A stretch of DNA of 64,000 bases from Bacteroidota bacterium (GCA_018262715.1 JADFDS010000039.1:1-64000), one strand, 5' to 3'. Positions 54,250 through 63,519 are shown, counted from the first letter of the stretch. Translations and numbers: made by a program. Notes: generated from the letters alone by a model not told the origin.

Positions 54250-55980
54250 ATGGATACAAAATTTGCGCTTCATGGAATAGACTACCTTATAATGGCAGTC
54301 TATTTCGTTTTTGTGCTGGGTATAGGTTGGGCCCTGAAGAAGTATATGAAGAACGCCACTGCCTTCCTTGAGGCGGGAAGATCCATCCCCGCCTGGGTTG
54401 CAGGCCTGGCATTCATCTCCACGAACCTCGGTGCCCTCGAGGTGATGGGCATGACTGGCTCAGGTCTCAAGTACGGTATGCTCACCACCCATTTCTACTG
54501 GATTGGCGCCATACCGGCAATGGTCTTCCTGGCCCTCTTCATGATGCGTTTCTATTACGGCTCCAAGGCACGGTCAGTACCCGAGTACCTGAAGCTTCGG
54601 TTTGATGAGAAGACGCGCGGACTGAATGCCATCCTGTTTGCTGTTATGACAGTGCTTGCCTCGGGGATCTCCATGTACGCCCTCGCCCTTCTCCTTGAAA
54701 ATGTACTGGGATGGAACTTCAACGTATCACTCTTCGCCTCTGCGGCGATAGTGCTGGGTTACACATACCTTGGAGGACTCTCCTCTGCCATCTATAACGA
54801 AGTGCTTCAGTTTTTCATTATTGTGATAGGCCTTCTGCCAATGGCTTTCCTTGTCATGAAGGATGTCGGGGGATGGGGCGGCATGCAGGCCAGCCTGGCC
54901 CCGATTGTGGAGAGCAAGGGTTTTGCGGCTGATGCGTGGACTACAACCTGGAAGTATACAGGAACCGGCTCCGGAAACCCTCTGGGAGTGGCATGGTACG
55001 GCATCTTCGCAGGATTGGGCTTTGTGCTCTCCTTCGGCTACTGGTGCACAAACTTCCTGATTGTGCAGCGTGCCATGGCGGCCGAGTCAATGACGGCTGC
55101 ACGCAAGGTGCCTCTGATCGGCGCCATACCTAAGATGTTCATTCCCTTCCTTATTATTGTCCCCGGCATCGCTGCACTTGTGCTGCTGAACGATCCGCTG
55201 AAAGGATTTGCACTGCCATTGAACGACGCCGGGCAGCCTATCTATGACTATACTATAATCATGCTGCTCAAACAGTACCTGCCCGCCGGCGTACTTGGTC
55301 TCGGGGTGACGGCACTGCTCGCCTCTTTCATGTCAGGCATGGCCGGAAATGTTTCGGCTTTCAATACAGTATGGACCTATGACATCTATCAGAGCTACAT
55401 CCGGCCGGCAACAGGCAACAAGGAGGCTGATGACAAACATTATCTCAAGGTCGGAAAGATGGCTACCGTTGTGGGAGTGCTTGTCAGCATCGCTGCAGCG
55501 TATATTGCAAGCAAGTTCGGCAACATAATGGACTTCCTCCAAACGATCTTCTCAATGATCAATGCCCCGCTCTTTGCGGTGATATTCCTGGGGATGTTCT
55601 GGAAACGGTCAACAGGCAATGCGGCATTCACAGGACTGCTGGCAGGATTCCTGATGGCTCTGGTACATCATGGTTTGACTCAGCCAGAGGGAGCCACCAC
55701 CCTCGTCAAGGGCGGATGGCTCGGTGTAGTCCATACATACCCTGTTGAGATGGCACAGAACTTCTGGACAGCAATTATAGCCTTTACTGTGGCTACGCTG
55801 CTGACGGTTTTTATTTCGCTGCTCTCCAAACGCACCAAGACCGATGATGAACTCGACGGCCTTGTCTACTCAATGACGAAGAAGCTCGACGACTCCGGAG
55901 TGGTGTGGTACAACAGGCCCTGGTTCCTTGCACTTATTGTGGGAATTATTATGATTGTGCTCTCAATCTTGTTCTGGTAA
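54250..55980 (+). CDS. Sodium:solute symporter (SSS family)
   Basis: 576 residues from the ATG at 54250; an upstream in-frame start (54199) adds a basic tail that does not fit the family. Fourteen or so membrane helices. SSS signatures are MAVYFVFVLGIGWALKKYMK, FLEAGRSIPAWVAGLAFIST, GSKARSVPEYLKLRFDEKTR and LASFMSGMAGNVSAFNTVWT, plus LQTIFSMINAPLFAVIFLG. It resembles Bacteroidota sugar/Na+ symporters of the SGLT-like group, so a carbohydrate substrate is likely, though not proved. A 70-residue membrane protein follows after 17 bp and is probably co-expressed. Confidence 0.92.
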   Translation: MDTKFALHGIDYLIMAVYFVFVLGIGWALKKYMKNATAFLEAGRSIPAWVAGLAFISTNLGALEVMGMTGSGLKYGMLTTHFYWIGAIPAMVFLALFMMRFYYGSKARSVPEYLKLRFDEKTRGLNAILFAVMTVLASGISMYALALLLENVLGWNFNVSLFASAAIVLGYTYLGGLSSAIYNEVLQFFIIVIGLLPMAFLVMKDVGGWGGMQASLAPIVESKGFAADAWTTTWKYTGTGSGNPLGVAWYGIFAGLGFVLSFGYWCTNFLIVQRAMAAESMTAARKVPLIGAIPKMFIPFLIIVPGIAALVLLNDPLKGFALPLNDAGQPIYDYTIIMLLKQYLPAGVLGLGVTALLASFMSGMAGNVSAFNTVWTYDIYQSYIRPATGNKEADDKHYLKVGKMATVVGVLVSIAAAYIASKFGNIMDFLQTIFSMINAPLFAVIFLGMFWKRSTGNAAFTGLLAGFLMALVHHGLTQPEGATTLVKGGWLGVVHTYPVEMAQNFWTAIIAFTVATLLTVFISLLSKRTKTDDELDGLVYSMTKKLDDSGVVWYNRPWFLALIVGIIMIVLSILFW

Positions 55981-55997
55981 CTTTAAAAACGACGATC

Positions 55998-56210
55998 ATG
56001 TTAGATATAAGATTTCCGATTGGACTGATGTTCTCGATTTTCGGGCTGATCATTACAATCTACGGCATTGCCACACTGGGTAATGATGCAATGTATGCCC
56101 GTTCGCTGAACATAAATGTAAACCTGGTATCAGGTATAGTCACCCTGCTTTTCGGACTCATCATGCTATTTTTCTCCGGCCCGGTGAAGAAGCTGCTGAA
56201 GAGAAAATGA
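55998..56210 (+). CDS. Small two-helix membrane protein
   Basis: 70 residues from the ATG at 55998. Two transmembrane helices (FPIGLMFSIFGLIITIYGIA and VSGIVTLLFGLIMLFFSG) are separated by a short polar loop (NDAMYARSLNINVN), with a basic tail (KKLLKRK). I do not know a function. It lies 17 bp after the sodium:solute symporter and is followed at once by a terminator, so it is the last gene of that unit and may be an accessory subunit. Confidence 0.75.
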   Translation: MLDIRFPIGLMFSIFGLIITIYGIATLGNDAMYARSLNINVNLVSGIVTLLFGLIMLFFSGPVKKLLKRK

Positions 56211-56243
56211 AAAAAAAAAAGCTGCTGAGAGGCAGCTTTTTTT
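56211..56243. terminator. Intrinsic terminator after the symporter unit
   Basis: An A-run, then agctgc, a short loop and gcagct followed by a T-run; it works in both directions. The T-run runs straight into the GCGATTT hairpin element. Confidence 0.88.
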
Positions 56244-56312
56244 ATTTGCGAATGTCGATTTGCGAATTGCGAATCGTGGAAAAATCGCAACTCGTAACAT
56301 GCAAATTACAAA
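56243..56312. repeat. GCGATTT hairpin element, copy 3
   Basis: Left arm atttgcgaatgtcgatttgc and following bases to about 56274; right arm from about 56283 (aatcgcaactcgtaacatgc, then aaattacaaatca). The arms are more diverged than in copies 2 and 4. It fills the space between the terminator and the lysA stop codon. Confidence 0.82.
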
Positions 56313-57464
56313 TCACTGCAGTTCCTCGGAAAACAGTGCCATGGGCAGAGATCGCATATTGTACCTCGAGGCCATCACCTCACCGTATGCACCGGCAGAG
56401 CGAATGGCAACCAGGTCGCCGCGTCGCGTTTCCGGAAGCGAAATACTCCTGCCGAAGGTGTCAGTGGTCTCGCAGATTGGTCCCACAACAGTATATTTTT
56501 TCACCGGACCGGAAGAGGAGAGATTCTCAATCCTGTGACTGGCATGGTAAAGGGCAGGCCTGATAAGCTCGGTCATGCCGGCATCCAGGATGACAAATGT
56601 CTCCGCAGCGCCGGGCTTGACAAACAGTACCCTGCTTACAAGAGAGCCGCAGTTCGCCGTAAGCGACCGACCCAGTTCAAAGGATATGGTGCTTTGTATC
56701 CTGCTGTCAAGATGCTTCCTGAAAACGTCAAAATACTCCGCGAACTGCGGGAAACGGTCCGGGTCATCATAGCTGATTCCCAGTCCTCCGCCTACATTTA
56801 TGTCTTCAGGCCCGAAGCCCCTGTCGGTCAGCCACTGCCACAACTCGTTTATCCTTGTGCAGAGATTGCGATAGACATGCAGGTCGGTGATCTGTGATCC
56901 GATATGAAAGTGAATTCCCCTGTAACGAAGGTTCTGCAGCCCCTCCAGCCTGTCCAGAACAGTTTCAAGCTCCGGGATTCTTATACCGAACTTGTTTTCA
57001 TCGGTGCCGGTGGTGATATGCTTGATGGTGTGTGCTTCCACGTTGGGGTTGATGCGGAGTGCCACCGGGGCCTTTTTCCCCAGCCTGCCTGCAATAGCGT
57101 CGATGACATCGAGTTCCGCTGCGGATTCTGCATTGAAACACTTGATGTCCAGCCTCAGAGCCTTCTCTATCTCAGCGTCGCTCTTGCCAACCCCTGCAAA
57201 CACAGTCTCGCCGGCCGGAAATCCGCATGCAATGGCATGCTCCACCTCGTTGCCGCTGACACAGTCAGCTCCGAATCCGTACCCTGTGATGATCTTCATA
57301 ATCACAGGATTGAAGTTGGCCTTTACGGCATAGTGAACATGAAAACCCCTGTTGACAGCTTCACCTGATGCCACGGAGAGAGTCTCACGGAGCATTTCCA
57401 GATCATAGTAATAAAAAGGGGTTTCATGCTTACCCAGTTTTTCAGTAATCTCCCTGGTAATCAT
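56313..57464 (-). CDS. lysA: Diaminopimelate decarboxylase
   Basis: 383 residues, slightly short of the common 400-420. Fold-type III PLP enzyme: PLP-Lys in FHVHYAVKANFNPVIM, HFHIGSQITDLHVYR, NVGGGLGISYDDPD, the glycine-rich VGPICETTDTFGRSISLPE with the active-site Cys, and SAGAYGEVMASRYNM. It makes L-lysine from meso-diaminopimelate, the last step of the DAP pathway. Its start overlaps the lysC stop by 4 bp (57461-57464), so the two are translationally coupled. Confidence 0.95.
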   Translation of the reverse strand: MITREITEKLGKHETPFYYYDLEMLRETLSVASGEAVNRGFHVHYAVKANFNPVIMKIITGYGFGADCVSGNEVEHAIACGFPAGETVFAGVGKSDAEIEKALRLDIKCFNAESAAELDVIDAIAGRLGKKAPVALRINPNVEAHTIKHITTGTDENKFGIRIPELETVLDRLEGLQNLRYRGIHFHIGSQITDLHVYRNLCTRINELWQWLTDRGFGPEDINVGGGLGISYDDPDRFPQFAEYFDVFRKHLDSRIQSTISFELGRSLTANCGSLVSRVLFVKPGAAETFVILDAGMTELIRPALYHASHRIENLSSSGPVKKYTVVGPICETTDTFGRSISLPETRRGDLVAIRSAGAYGEVMASRYNMRSLPMALFSEELQ

Positions 57465-58783
57465 GCTTTCTGTGTAAATAACCTTTCATTCAGCGCCCTG
57501 AGGGCTGTGATCTTGTCGGCTGTGTTGATAAGGATCGAGACGCTGTGATCACTGCCGCCGTAGGAGATCATCTTTACCGGTATCTCGTTAAGCGCTTCAA
57601 ATATCTCCGGGGCCGATCCCACACGGTCAGGGCGGAAGTCGCCCACCACACATATAATGGTCTGGTTGCGGTCTGTCTCCACCTGCCCGATTGAACTGAG
57701 CGATTTCACAATGTCTTCAAGGTGGGCAGGATCCTCTATGGTCAGTGATAATGAGACTTCGGAGGTGGTTATCATGTCAATAGGAGTCCTGAAGGCTTCG
57801 AATACCTCGAAGATCCTCCTCATGAAACCGTAAGCCATCAGCATCCTGTCAGAGTGAATGCGTATCGAAGTGATGCCGTCTTTTGCAGCCACTGCAGTAT
57901 AATCTTCCAGGGTGGTTTCTGAGGTGATAAGGGTACCATCATCGGCAGGTTCCATCGTGTTCTTCAGCCGTACCGGAATATTTTTCATCCTCGCGGGGTT
58001 GATGCTTGAGGGGTGAAGTATCTTCGCCCCGAAAAAAGCCAGTTCTGCCGCTTCGCTGAAGGAGAGATTTCTGATAACCCTGGTGTTCTCCACATACCTC
58101 GGGTCATTGTTGTGCAGCCCGCTGATGTCAGTCCATATCTGTACCTCTTCAGCGGCTATGGCAGCCCCTATGATTGTGGCGCTGTAGTCACTTCCGCCTC
58201 GGCGGAGGTTGTCAGTCTCGCCGAAGACGTTGCGGCAGATAAAGCCCTGGGTGATAATGATCTTTTCGTCCCTGACGGCCGAAAGCTCCCGTTTCAGGTT
58301 CTCACTGATATAAAAGTAGTCCGGCTCGCCATCCTTGTCTACCCTCATGAAATTCAGGGCAGGTATCAGGAGTGATGGTATACCTTTTTCGGAAAGGAAG
58401 AAGTGCAACAGGGCTGTGGATATGAGCTCCCCTCGTGCGACAATCATCTTGTCGGTTCCCCTGGCAGGTTCACCTGATATGAGCGAGGAAATGAAATCAA
58501 AATGCTCATCAGTGAGGTCATGTGCCCTCTTCGACCACTCTTCGGAGGTAAAGAGATCAGAAACAACGGCATGGTACTTCGATCGCAGCTGGCCGGTCAT
58601 CCGCTCTGCCCCGGATTTGTCGCCCGACCCCAGGAGCCCGGAGATCTCTACCAGGGCATTGGTCGTCCCTGCCATGGCAGAAAGAACAACAATCTTCAAC
58701 CTGCCGTCATTTATCAGGGGAATCAGCGCCCTGAACCGTTCCGGACTTCCAACCGAAGTCCCCCCAAATTTGTAAACCTTCAT
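57461..58783 (-). CDS. lysC: Aspartate kinase
   Basis: 440 residues, monofunctional aspartokinase. Catalytic part: MKVYKFGGTSVGSPERFRAL, VVLSAMAGTTNALVEISG, NLRRGGSDYSATIIGAAIAA and EAAELAFFGAKILHPSSINP. The C-terminal third has two ACT domains (VAAKDGITSIRIHSDRMLMA, QTIICVVGDFRPDRV), the usual site of lysine or threonine feedback. It phosphorylates aspartate, entering lysine, threonine and methionine synthesis. Promoter at 58841. With lysA it forms a two-gene unit. Confidence 0.95.
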   Translation of the reverse strand: MKVYKFGGTSVGSPERFRALIPLINDGRLKIVVLSAMAGTTNALVEISGLLGSGDKSGAERMTGQLRSKYHAVVSDLFTSEEWSKRAHDLTDEHFDFISSLISGEPARGTDKMIVARGELISTALLHFFLSEKGIPSLLIPALNFMRVDKDGEPDYFYISENLKRELSAVRDEKIIITQGFICRNVFGETDNLRRGGSDYSATIIGAAIAAEEVQIWTDISGLHNNDPRYVENTRVIRNLSFSEAAELAFFGAKILHPSSINPARMKNIPVRLKNTMEPADDGTLITSETTLEDYTAVAAKDGITSIRIHSDRMLMAYGFMRRIFEVFEAFRTPIDMITTSEVSLSLTIEDPAHLEDIVKSLSSIGQVETDRNQTIICVVGDFRPDRVGSAPEIFEALNEIPVKMISYGGSDHSVSILINTADKITALRALNERLFTQKA

Positions 58784-58840
58784 CTCTTTTCAGCTCCGTG
58801 CGATGCTGCGCGTAAGGCGATTGCACCATATTTCGGGCAT

Positions 58841-58848
58841 CAAAGATA
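58841..58848 (-). promoter_or_regulatory. Bacteroidota-type -7 box for lysC-lysA
   Basis: TATCTTTG on the minus strand (caaagata on plus) matches TAnnTTTG, 57 bp upstream of the lysC ATG. No lysine-riboswitch-like structure can be seen in the short leader. Confidence 0.6.
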
Positions 58849-58920
58849 AGTAAAAGAGAAATCTGTGATTATTTTTTTTCTCTTTTAGGTAAAGTGAATC
58901 ACTTGATTGAAAAAAATAAT

Positions 58921-58928
58921 TATTTTTG
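58921..58928 (+). promoter_or_regulatory. Bacteroidota-type -7 box for the tRNA-Leu pair
   Basis: TATTTTTG matches TAnnTTTG. TTG at 58903-58905 may be the -33 element, with a shorter than usual spacer. The first tRNA starts 67 bp downstream. Confidence 0.55.
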
Positions 58929-58995
58929 CAGCCGCATTGATGGATTAAGGAAGACCGGCGTCAATTTTCAGGCAGTCTCCCTGATCCGGCAAGAA

Positions 58996-59082
58996 GCCCA
59001 GATGGCGAAATTGGTAGACGCGCTAGTTTCAGGGACTAGTGTCAGCAATGATGTGCAGGTTCGAGTCCTGTTCTGGGCACCA
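58996..59082 (+). tRNA. tRNA-Leu (anticodon CAG)
   Basis: Class II tRNA with a long variable arm. The acceptor gcccaga pairs with tctgggc, D arm with ttggtaga, anticodon stem ctagt/actag around the loop ttCAGgg, and the T arm ends caggttcgagtcctg. CAG reads the CUG leucine codon. The 3' CCA (59080-59082) is encoded, unlike in the second tRNA. Confidence 0.93.
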
Positions 59083-59090
59083 CAAACCAC

Positions 59091-59174
59091 GCCCAGGTGG
59101 TGAAATTGGTAGACACGCCAGCTTGAGGGGCTGGTGCCGGTTACGGTGTGCAAGTTCGAGTCTTGTCCTGGGCA
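59091..59174 (+). tRNA. tRNA-Leu (anticodon GAG)
   Basis: Class II tRNA, nine bases after the first. The acceptor gcccagg pairs with cctgggc, anticodon stem ccagc/gctgg around the loop ttGAGgg, and the T arm has caagttcgagtcttg. GAG reads CUC and CUU. The genome does not encode CCA after the discriminator A (next bases cac), so CCA must be added by nucleotidyltransferase. The 3' end is close to a terminator. Confidence 0.93.
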
Positions 59175-59182
59175 CACGATAG

Positions 59183-59211
59183 AAAAAAGCTGCAGGGATG
59201 CAGCTTTTTTT
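59183..59211. terminator. Intrinsic terminator after the tRNA-Leu pair
   Basis: A-run, agctgca, loop ggga, tgcagct and T-run, a symmetric structure that can end the tRNA transcript and possibly the convergent GH3 gene. The T-run leads into a GCGATTT hairpin element. Confidence 0.9.
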
Positions 59212-59212
59212 A

Positions 59213-59274
59213 TTTACGATGTGCGATTTGCGATTTGCGAATTGCTGGAACAATCGCAAATCGCAAATCGCAAC
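59213..59274. repeat. GCGATTT hairpin element, copy 4
   Basis: Left arm gtgcgatttgcgatttgcga (from 59221) plus attg; loop ctggaa; right arm caatcgcaaatcgcaaatcg. The stem is nearly perfect over about 25 bp. It ends against the stop codon of the GH3-serine hydrolase gene (59275-59277), with the terminator on its other side. Confidence 0.92.
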
Positions 59275-62200
59275 TCATTGGATTCTTGCATCATATACCG
59301 CCTGCAAAATCTTTCCCCTGATGGAGAGATCTGAAAGCCTGTTGTTGTTCCGGGTGGGATAAACCCTGTTGCTGAGGAACACATATGATATCTCCTCATC
59401 CGGATCACACCAGATGAAGGTGCCGGTGAACCCCGAGTGCCCGAAACTGGCAGGCGAGGCCGACGGACAGGGATAAGCTTCCTCCGGAGGCACCGTATCA
59501 TTCCGCAGCAGCGGTTTGTCAAATCCCAGTGCCCTGCGGTTATCGTTGTCCGGGAACTGAACGGTTGTGTACTTCCTGAGCACATCACTGCTTAGAACTC
59601 TGACACCTCCGTATTCACCTCCCCTGCGGTACATCTCCACTAGCTTCAGGAGGTCATTGCCCGTGGCAAACAGACCGGCATGACCTGACACGCCTCCCAG
59701 CATTGCTGTCCCCTCATCATGCACCGTACCCCTGAGCAACTGCTTCCTGAAAAGAGAATCATACTCAGTAGGGACAACCCTCTCTGCCGGATACTTCTCA
59801 AGCGGCCTGTAGGTGATGTTGAAGGCACCGATGGGACGGTAAATATTTGCCGGTGCAAACTTGTCTATGGTGCTGTCGGTGAGACTCTCTATGATCTCTG
59901 CAGCAAGGATGAAGGTGAGATCGGAATAGACATATTTTTTATCACCCACAGGACTGTCACGTATCTCCCTGAACATATCCTTCAGGTAATGACGGTTCAT
60001 GTAGATTGAGTCAGTAACCTGTAAGGCATACTTCCGGTTGGTATAATCGCTGAAAATGCCCCGCCTGAAAGTGCTGTCATTCTCAAGGGTATTTCTCCAG
60101 AAGGGTATCCATGCCTTCAGACCGGCCTGGTGGGCGAGCATCTCGCGAAGGACCATGTCACCCTTGTCGGAAAAACGAAACCAGGGAAGGTAATCACCAA
60201 GGGTTTTGTCAATGTCAAACAAACCTCTGTCATCAAGCAGCATCAGAGAGGGAGTGGCCGCTGATACCTTGGTCACTGAGGCAAGGTCCCACAGGTCATT
60301 TTCTGTGACAGCCTCGGTGCTGTCGTAGAGATGGAATCCGTAGCATTTGTCAAGCACGACGATTCCCCGGCGTGCTATTAGCACCTGGCAACCCGGGAAA
60401 GCCAGGGTGTCAATGCCTGCACTCACGATGGAATCAACTTTGCTTATCAGCCTCACCGAGGAAAGTCCTGCATTCTCCGGAAACCCGAACTGCATCCTGA
60501 TGTTGCCGGGGGTTTTGATGCCCGTTCCTGCCGGATAATTTTCATTTACTGTCACCGGCAGCCTGCCTGATGCGCCGATGGCGCCGAAGAGCACCTGCAC
60601 CGCAACCTGGTGAGTGTAACTGTTATCCTGGTATGCCACAAGCATAGCCGTCGGCTTCTTCGTCATGTCAAGCCGCGCAACACCATAGGGATTGCCGAAC
60701 CATATTACAGCAGCCCTGTCAAGTGCGGCTATCTGCCGGAAAAGACTGTTCAGGGCCGGCGTGACGCCATAAAGCCCTGCCGGCTTCTGCTCCAGTGCAC
60801 AGAAACCTGCTATGACCACATCATAATCCTTTAGTTTTGACATTACAAACCTGGCGCCCTGCTCATTTGCCGGGTCAATGAAGTAGTGGTCAGCATTGGT
60901 ATACCTGTCGGTCATACGCTGGAATTCGGTCATAGCCAGTCGGTTGACAGAGACAGTGGCTATTCTTATCCTGTCAAGCCTGCCCAGCGGAAGGAGATTG
61001 TCATTGTTCTCTATCAGGGTCATCGCTCCGGCATACAGGTCACGTATCAGCGCCGGGTGCCCGGAAACGGGGATGCCGCCAGGGGCTGAGGCGAAGCCGG
61101 CAGCTGCCTCTGATGCCGGGCCCGGAATTGCCTGATCCCCGGATTCTGCTTTACCTCCATTTTCCGCCCTATGAATCTCCAGCCACAGCTTTGCTTCAAG
61201 AAGCTTCCTGCACCTGTCAGTGATCTCACTTACTGCTATCTCGCCCTTTTCGACCCTGCGGGCAATCTCCTCGATGGCACGGATAGGATCAGTGGAGTAT
61301 TCTATTATGTCATTCCCCGCCAGCAGCGCCTCGGCATCGGCAATGCCCGACGGGAAGGTCATGGTCGCACCGGCCATATTCATCGCATCTGTAAGGATGA
61401 GCCCCCTGAAACGCGACTCCTGCCTGAGCAGTCCGGTCACCACTTTCTTCGAGAAAGTCGCCGGAAGACCTCCGGCATCCAGTCCCGGCACACTTATATG
61501 CGCTGTCATAACTGCCCCGATTCCTTCATCTGCCAGCCTCCTGAAGGGTATCAGCTCAATCCTGTCAAAACGGCTGCGGTCACCCCTGATTACAGGAAGT
61601 CCGGTATGGGAGTCAGTGTCAGTGTCACCGTGACCCGGGAAATGCTTTGCACAGGCTATGATGCCGTTATCCTGCAGCCCCTTCATATACATTGTCGCCT
61701 TTTCTGCAACCTTCTCCGGATCCTCACCGAAGGAGCGGTAGTTTATTACCGGATTCATAGGGTTGTTGTTCACATCGGCAACGGGTGCAAGGTTCAGGTT
61801 TACCCCAATGTCATGGCACTGCCACGCCACGGCAGCACCCATCCTGTAAATCAGGGAGTCATCCTGCAGCGCTCCCAGCGTCATCTGGTACGGAAAGTCC
61901 TCCACCTCCCTCAGCCGCATCCCGGTTCCCCACTCAGCATCCTGTGCAATGATCAGCGGTATCCGCGAGATACTGCTGATCCTTTTCGTGTAATCCAACT
62001 GCATATCACGTGATCCCTCGAAGAAAATCACACCCCCGATACCATACTTTTCAACCAGCAGCTCTACCTGCCTGTAATTACCTCCCTTTTCGTCAGCCCA
62101 TGCCGGTACCCATATTAGCTGAGCAATCATCTCCCTGACAGTCATAGTGTTAAGTATGCTGTCAACCCTGGGGTCGCCGGTGAAATTTTTCCACGGAACA

Positions 62201-62283
62201 TTGTTCTCCGCTCCGGTGACCGGAGAGGGGTAGATCATCAGGGCACACACGGCAAGTACTAGTGATAAGCAGGATTTTTTCAT
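59275..62283 (-). CDS. GH3 (NagZ-like) beta-N-acetylglucosaminidase fused to a serine hydrolase
   Basis: 1002 residues with a signal peptide (SCLSLVLAVCALMIYPSPVT). Residues about 30-390 form a GH3 domain with the NagZ-type motif AKHFPGHGDTDTDSHTGLPV (Asp-His general acid dyad) and the nucleophile Asp in GLILTDAMNMAGAT. A GH3 C-terminal domain follows (to about 610). The last 380 residues are a beta-lactamase/serine hydrolase domain: SxxK in DLASVTKVSAATPSLM, YxN-like YSDL and the third box region SGHAGLFATG. Such fusions are common in Bacteroidota and probably act on peptidoglycan in the periplasm (sugar removal plus peptide or ester cleavage). The second domain may act as an esterase or D,D-peptidase. 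Confidence 0.9.
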   Translation of the reverse strand: MKKSCLSLVLAVCALMIYPSPVTGAENNVPWKNFTGDPRVDSILNTMTVREMIAQLIWVPAWADEKGGNYRQVELLVEKYGIGGVIFFEGSRDMQLDYTKRISSISRIPLIIAQDAEWGTGMRLREVEDFPYQMTLGALQDDSLIYRMGAAVAWQCHDIGVNLNLAPVADVNNNPMNPVINYRSFGEDPEKVAEKATMYMKGLQDNGIIACAKHFPGHGDTDTDSHTGLPVIRGDRSRFDRIELIPFRRLADEGIGAVMTAHISVPGLDAGGLPATFSKKVVTGLLRQESRFRGLILTDAMNMAGATMTFPSGIADAEALLAGNDIIEYSTDPIRAIEEIARRVEKGEIAVSEITDRCRKLLEAKLWLEIHRAENGGKAESGDQAIPGPASEAAAGFASAPGGIPVSGHPALIRDLYAGAMTLIENNDNLLPLGRLDRIRIATVSVNRLAMTEFQRMTDRYTNADHYFIDPANEQGARFVMSKLKDYDVVIAGFCALEQKPAGLYGVTPALNSLFRQIAALDRAAVIWFGNPYGVARLDMTKKPTAMLVAYQDNSYTHQVAVQVLFGAIGASGRLPVTVNENYPAGTGIKTPGNIRMQFGFPENAGLSSVRLISKVDSIVSAGIDTLAFPGCQVLIARRGIVVLDKCYGFHLYDSTEAVTENDLWDLASVTKVSAATPSLMLLDDRGLFDIDKTLGDYLPWFRFSDKGDMVLREMLAHQAGLKAWIPFWRNTLENDSTFRRGIFSDYTNRKYALQVTDSIYMNRHYLKDMFREIRDSPVGDKKYVYSDLTFILAAEIIESLTDSTIDKFAPANIYRPIGAFNITYRPLEKYPAERVVPTEYDSLFRKQLLRGTVHDEGTAMLGGVSGHAGLFATGNDLLKLVEMYRRGGEYGGVRVLSSDVLRKYTTVQFPDNDNRRALGFDKPLLRNDTVPPEEAYPCPSASPASFGHSGFTGTFIWCDPDEEISYVFLSNRVYPTRNNNRLSDLSIRGKILQAVYDARIQ

Positions 62284-62390
62284 CAGAGGAATGAATTATG
62301 CGTTGTACCAAAATTAGCATTTTTCTTTATGATTCTTTTCCCGGTTGATTGGTTCCAATTTGTTATTTTTACCCAACCAACAGAACGCAT

Positions 62391-63518
62391 ATGGCAGCAA
62401 CAAAAAGTTCCGGAAAGAGCGCCGGCAAATCAGCGCGGCTTTTGTCACTTGACGTTTTCAGGGGGATGACTGTGGCTTTCATGATCATTGTCAACACCCC
62501 GGGTACATGGAGTCACGTATATGCTCCCCTGAGACATGCCTCGTGGCATGGCTGCACACCCACTGACCTTGTATTTCCCTCATTCCTGTTCATCTCGGGT
62601 GTGGCAATGTTCTATTCCCTTCGAAAGTATAACTTCGAATTCTCCGGACCATCACTGTTCCGCATACTGCGAAGGGTACTGCTCATCTTCGCCGCAGGCC
62701 TTTTTCTGAATATTTTTCCCCATTTTGTACGTGATTACAGCACACTCCGGATCATGGGAGTGCTACAGAGGATAGCACTGGCATGGGGCCTTGGTGCAAT
62801 TCTGGTGCTGCTGATCCGCAGGAATTATATCTGGCTTGCCACGGCAGTAATACTGTTCGGATACTGGGCCCTGATGCATTTCATGGGAGGGGCCGATCCC
62901 TATTCACTCGAGGGTAACTATGCACGGACAGTCGATATCGCCGTCCTCGGCGAAAATCACCTTTACAGGGGATTTGGTATGCCGTTTGACCCGGAAGGAC
63001 TGCTGAGCACCCTTCCCGCCACCGCTACGGTATTGCTCGGGTTTATGGCCGGAGGATTGATCAGCGCTAACGGATCATCATGGAAAACCCCGGGATGGCT
63101 TGCCCTCACAGGCACCCTGCTTATCGGGGCAGGACTGCTATGGGGACAGTATTTCCCCATCAACAAACCCATCTGGACAAGCTCCTATGTTATCTACGCC
63201 GGCGGTATTGGTATGGTGATTCTGGCCCTGCTGTTCATAATAATTGACATATGGAACCTGAAAGGATGGACAGGCTTCTTCAATACATTCGGCACAAATC
63301 CCCTCTTCACCTACCTCCTCGCCGGAATCTGGACCAAGACAATGCTTGCCGTGAAGATAGGGGAGACCACTCTTTACAAATGGATATTCGAACATATCTG
63401 CAGTCCGCTCTTTGAGGAACAGAAACTTGCAAGCCTGCTCTTCGCAATAATGCAGGTTCTGATCATATGGGCTTTCGGCTACATACTTTACAGGAAAAAG
63501 ATAATTATCAGGTTCTGA
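62391..63518 (+). CDS. Membrane acyltransferase, HGSNAT/NagX-like (DUF1624/DUF5009)
   Basis: 375 residues from the ATG at 62391; a TTG 14 codons upstream overlaps the promoter region and is less likely. About ten membrane helices. The start LSLDVFRGMTVAFMIIVNTP and HASWHGCTPTDLVFPSFLFI (conserved His and Asp) are the signature of heparan-alpha-glucosaminide N-acetyltransferase-like proteins, which in bacteria (NagX) are linked to amino-sugar transport or acetylation across the inner membrane. It is divergent from the NagZ-like GH3 gene and 1 bp from an AmgK-like kinase gene, which supports a role in muropeptide recycling. Confidence 0.82.
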   Translation: MAATKSSGKSAGKSARLLSLDVFRGMTVAFMIIVNTPGTWSHVYAPLRHASWHGCTPTDLVFPSFLFISGVAMFYSLRKYNFEFSGPSLFRILRRVLLIFAAGLFLNIFPHFVRDYSTLRIMGVLQRIALAWGLGAILVLLIRRNYIWLATAVILFGYWALMHFMGGADPYSLEGNYARTVDIAVLGENHLYRGFGMPFDPEGLLSTLPATATVLLGFMAGGLISANGSSWKTPGWLALTGTLLIGAGLLWGQYFPINKPIWTSSYVIYAGGIGMVILALLFIIIDIWNLKGWTGFFNTFGTNPLFTYLLAGIWTKTMLAVKIGETTLYKWIFEHICSPLFEEQKLASLLFAIMQVLIIWAFGYILYRKKIIIRF

Positions 63519-63519
63519 A

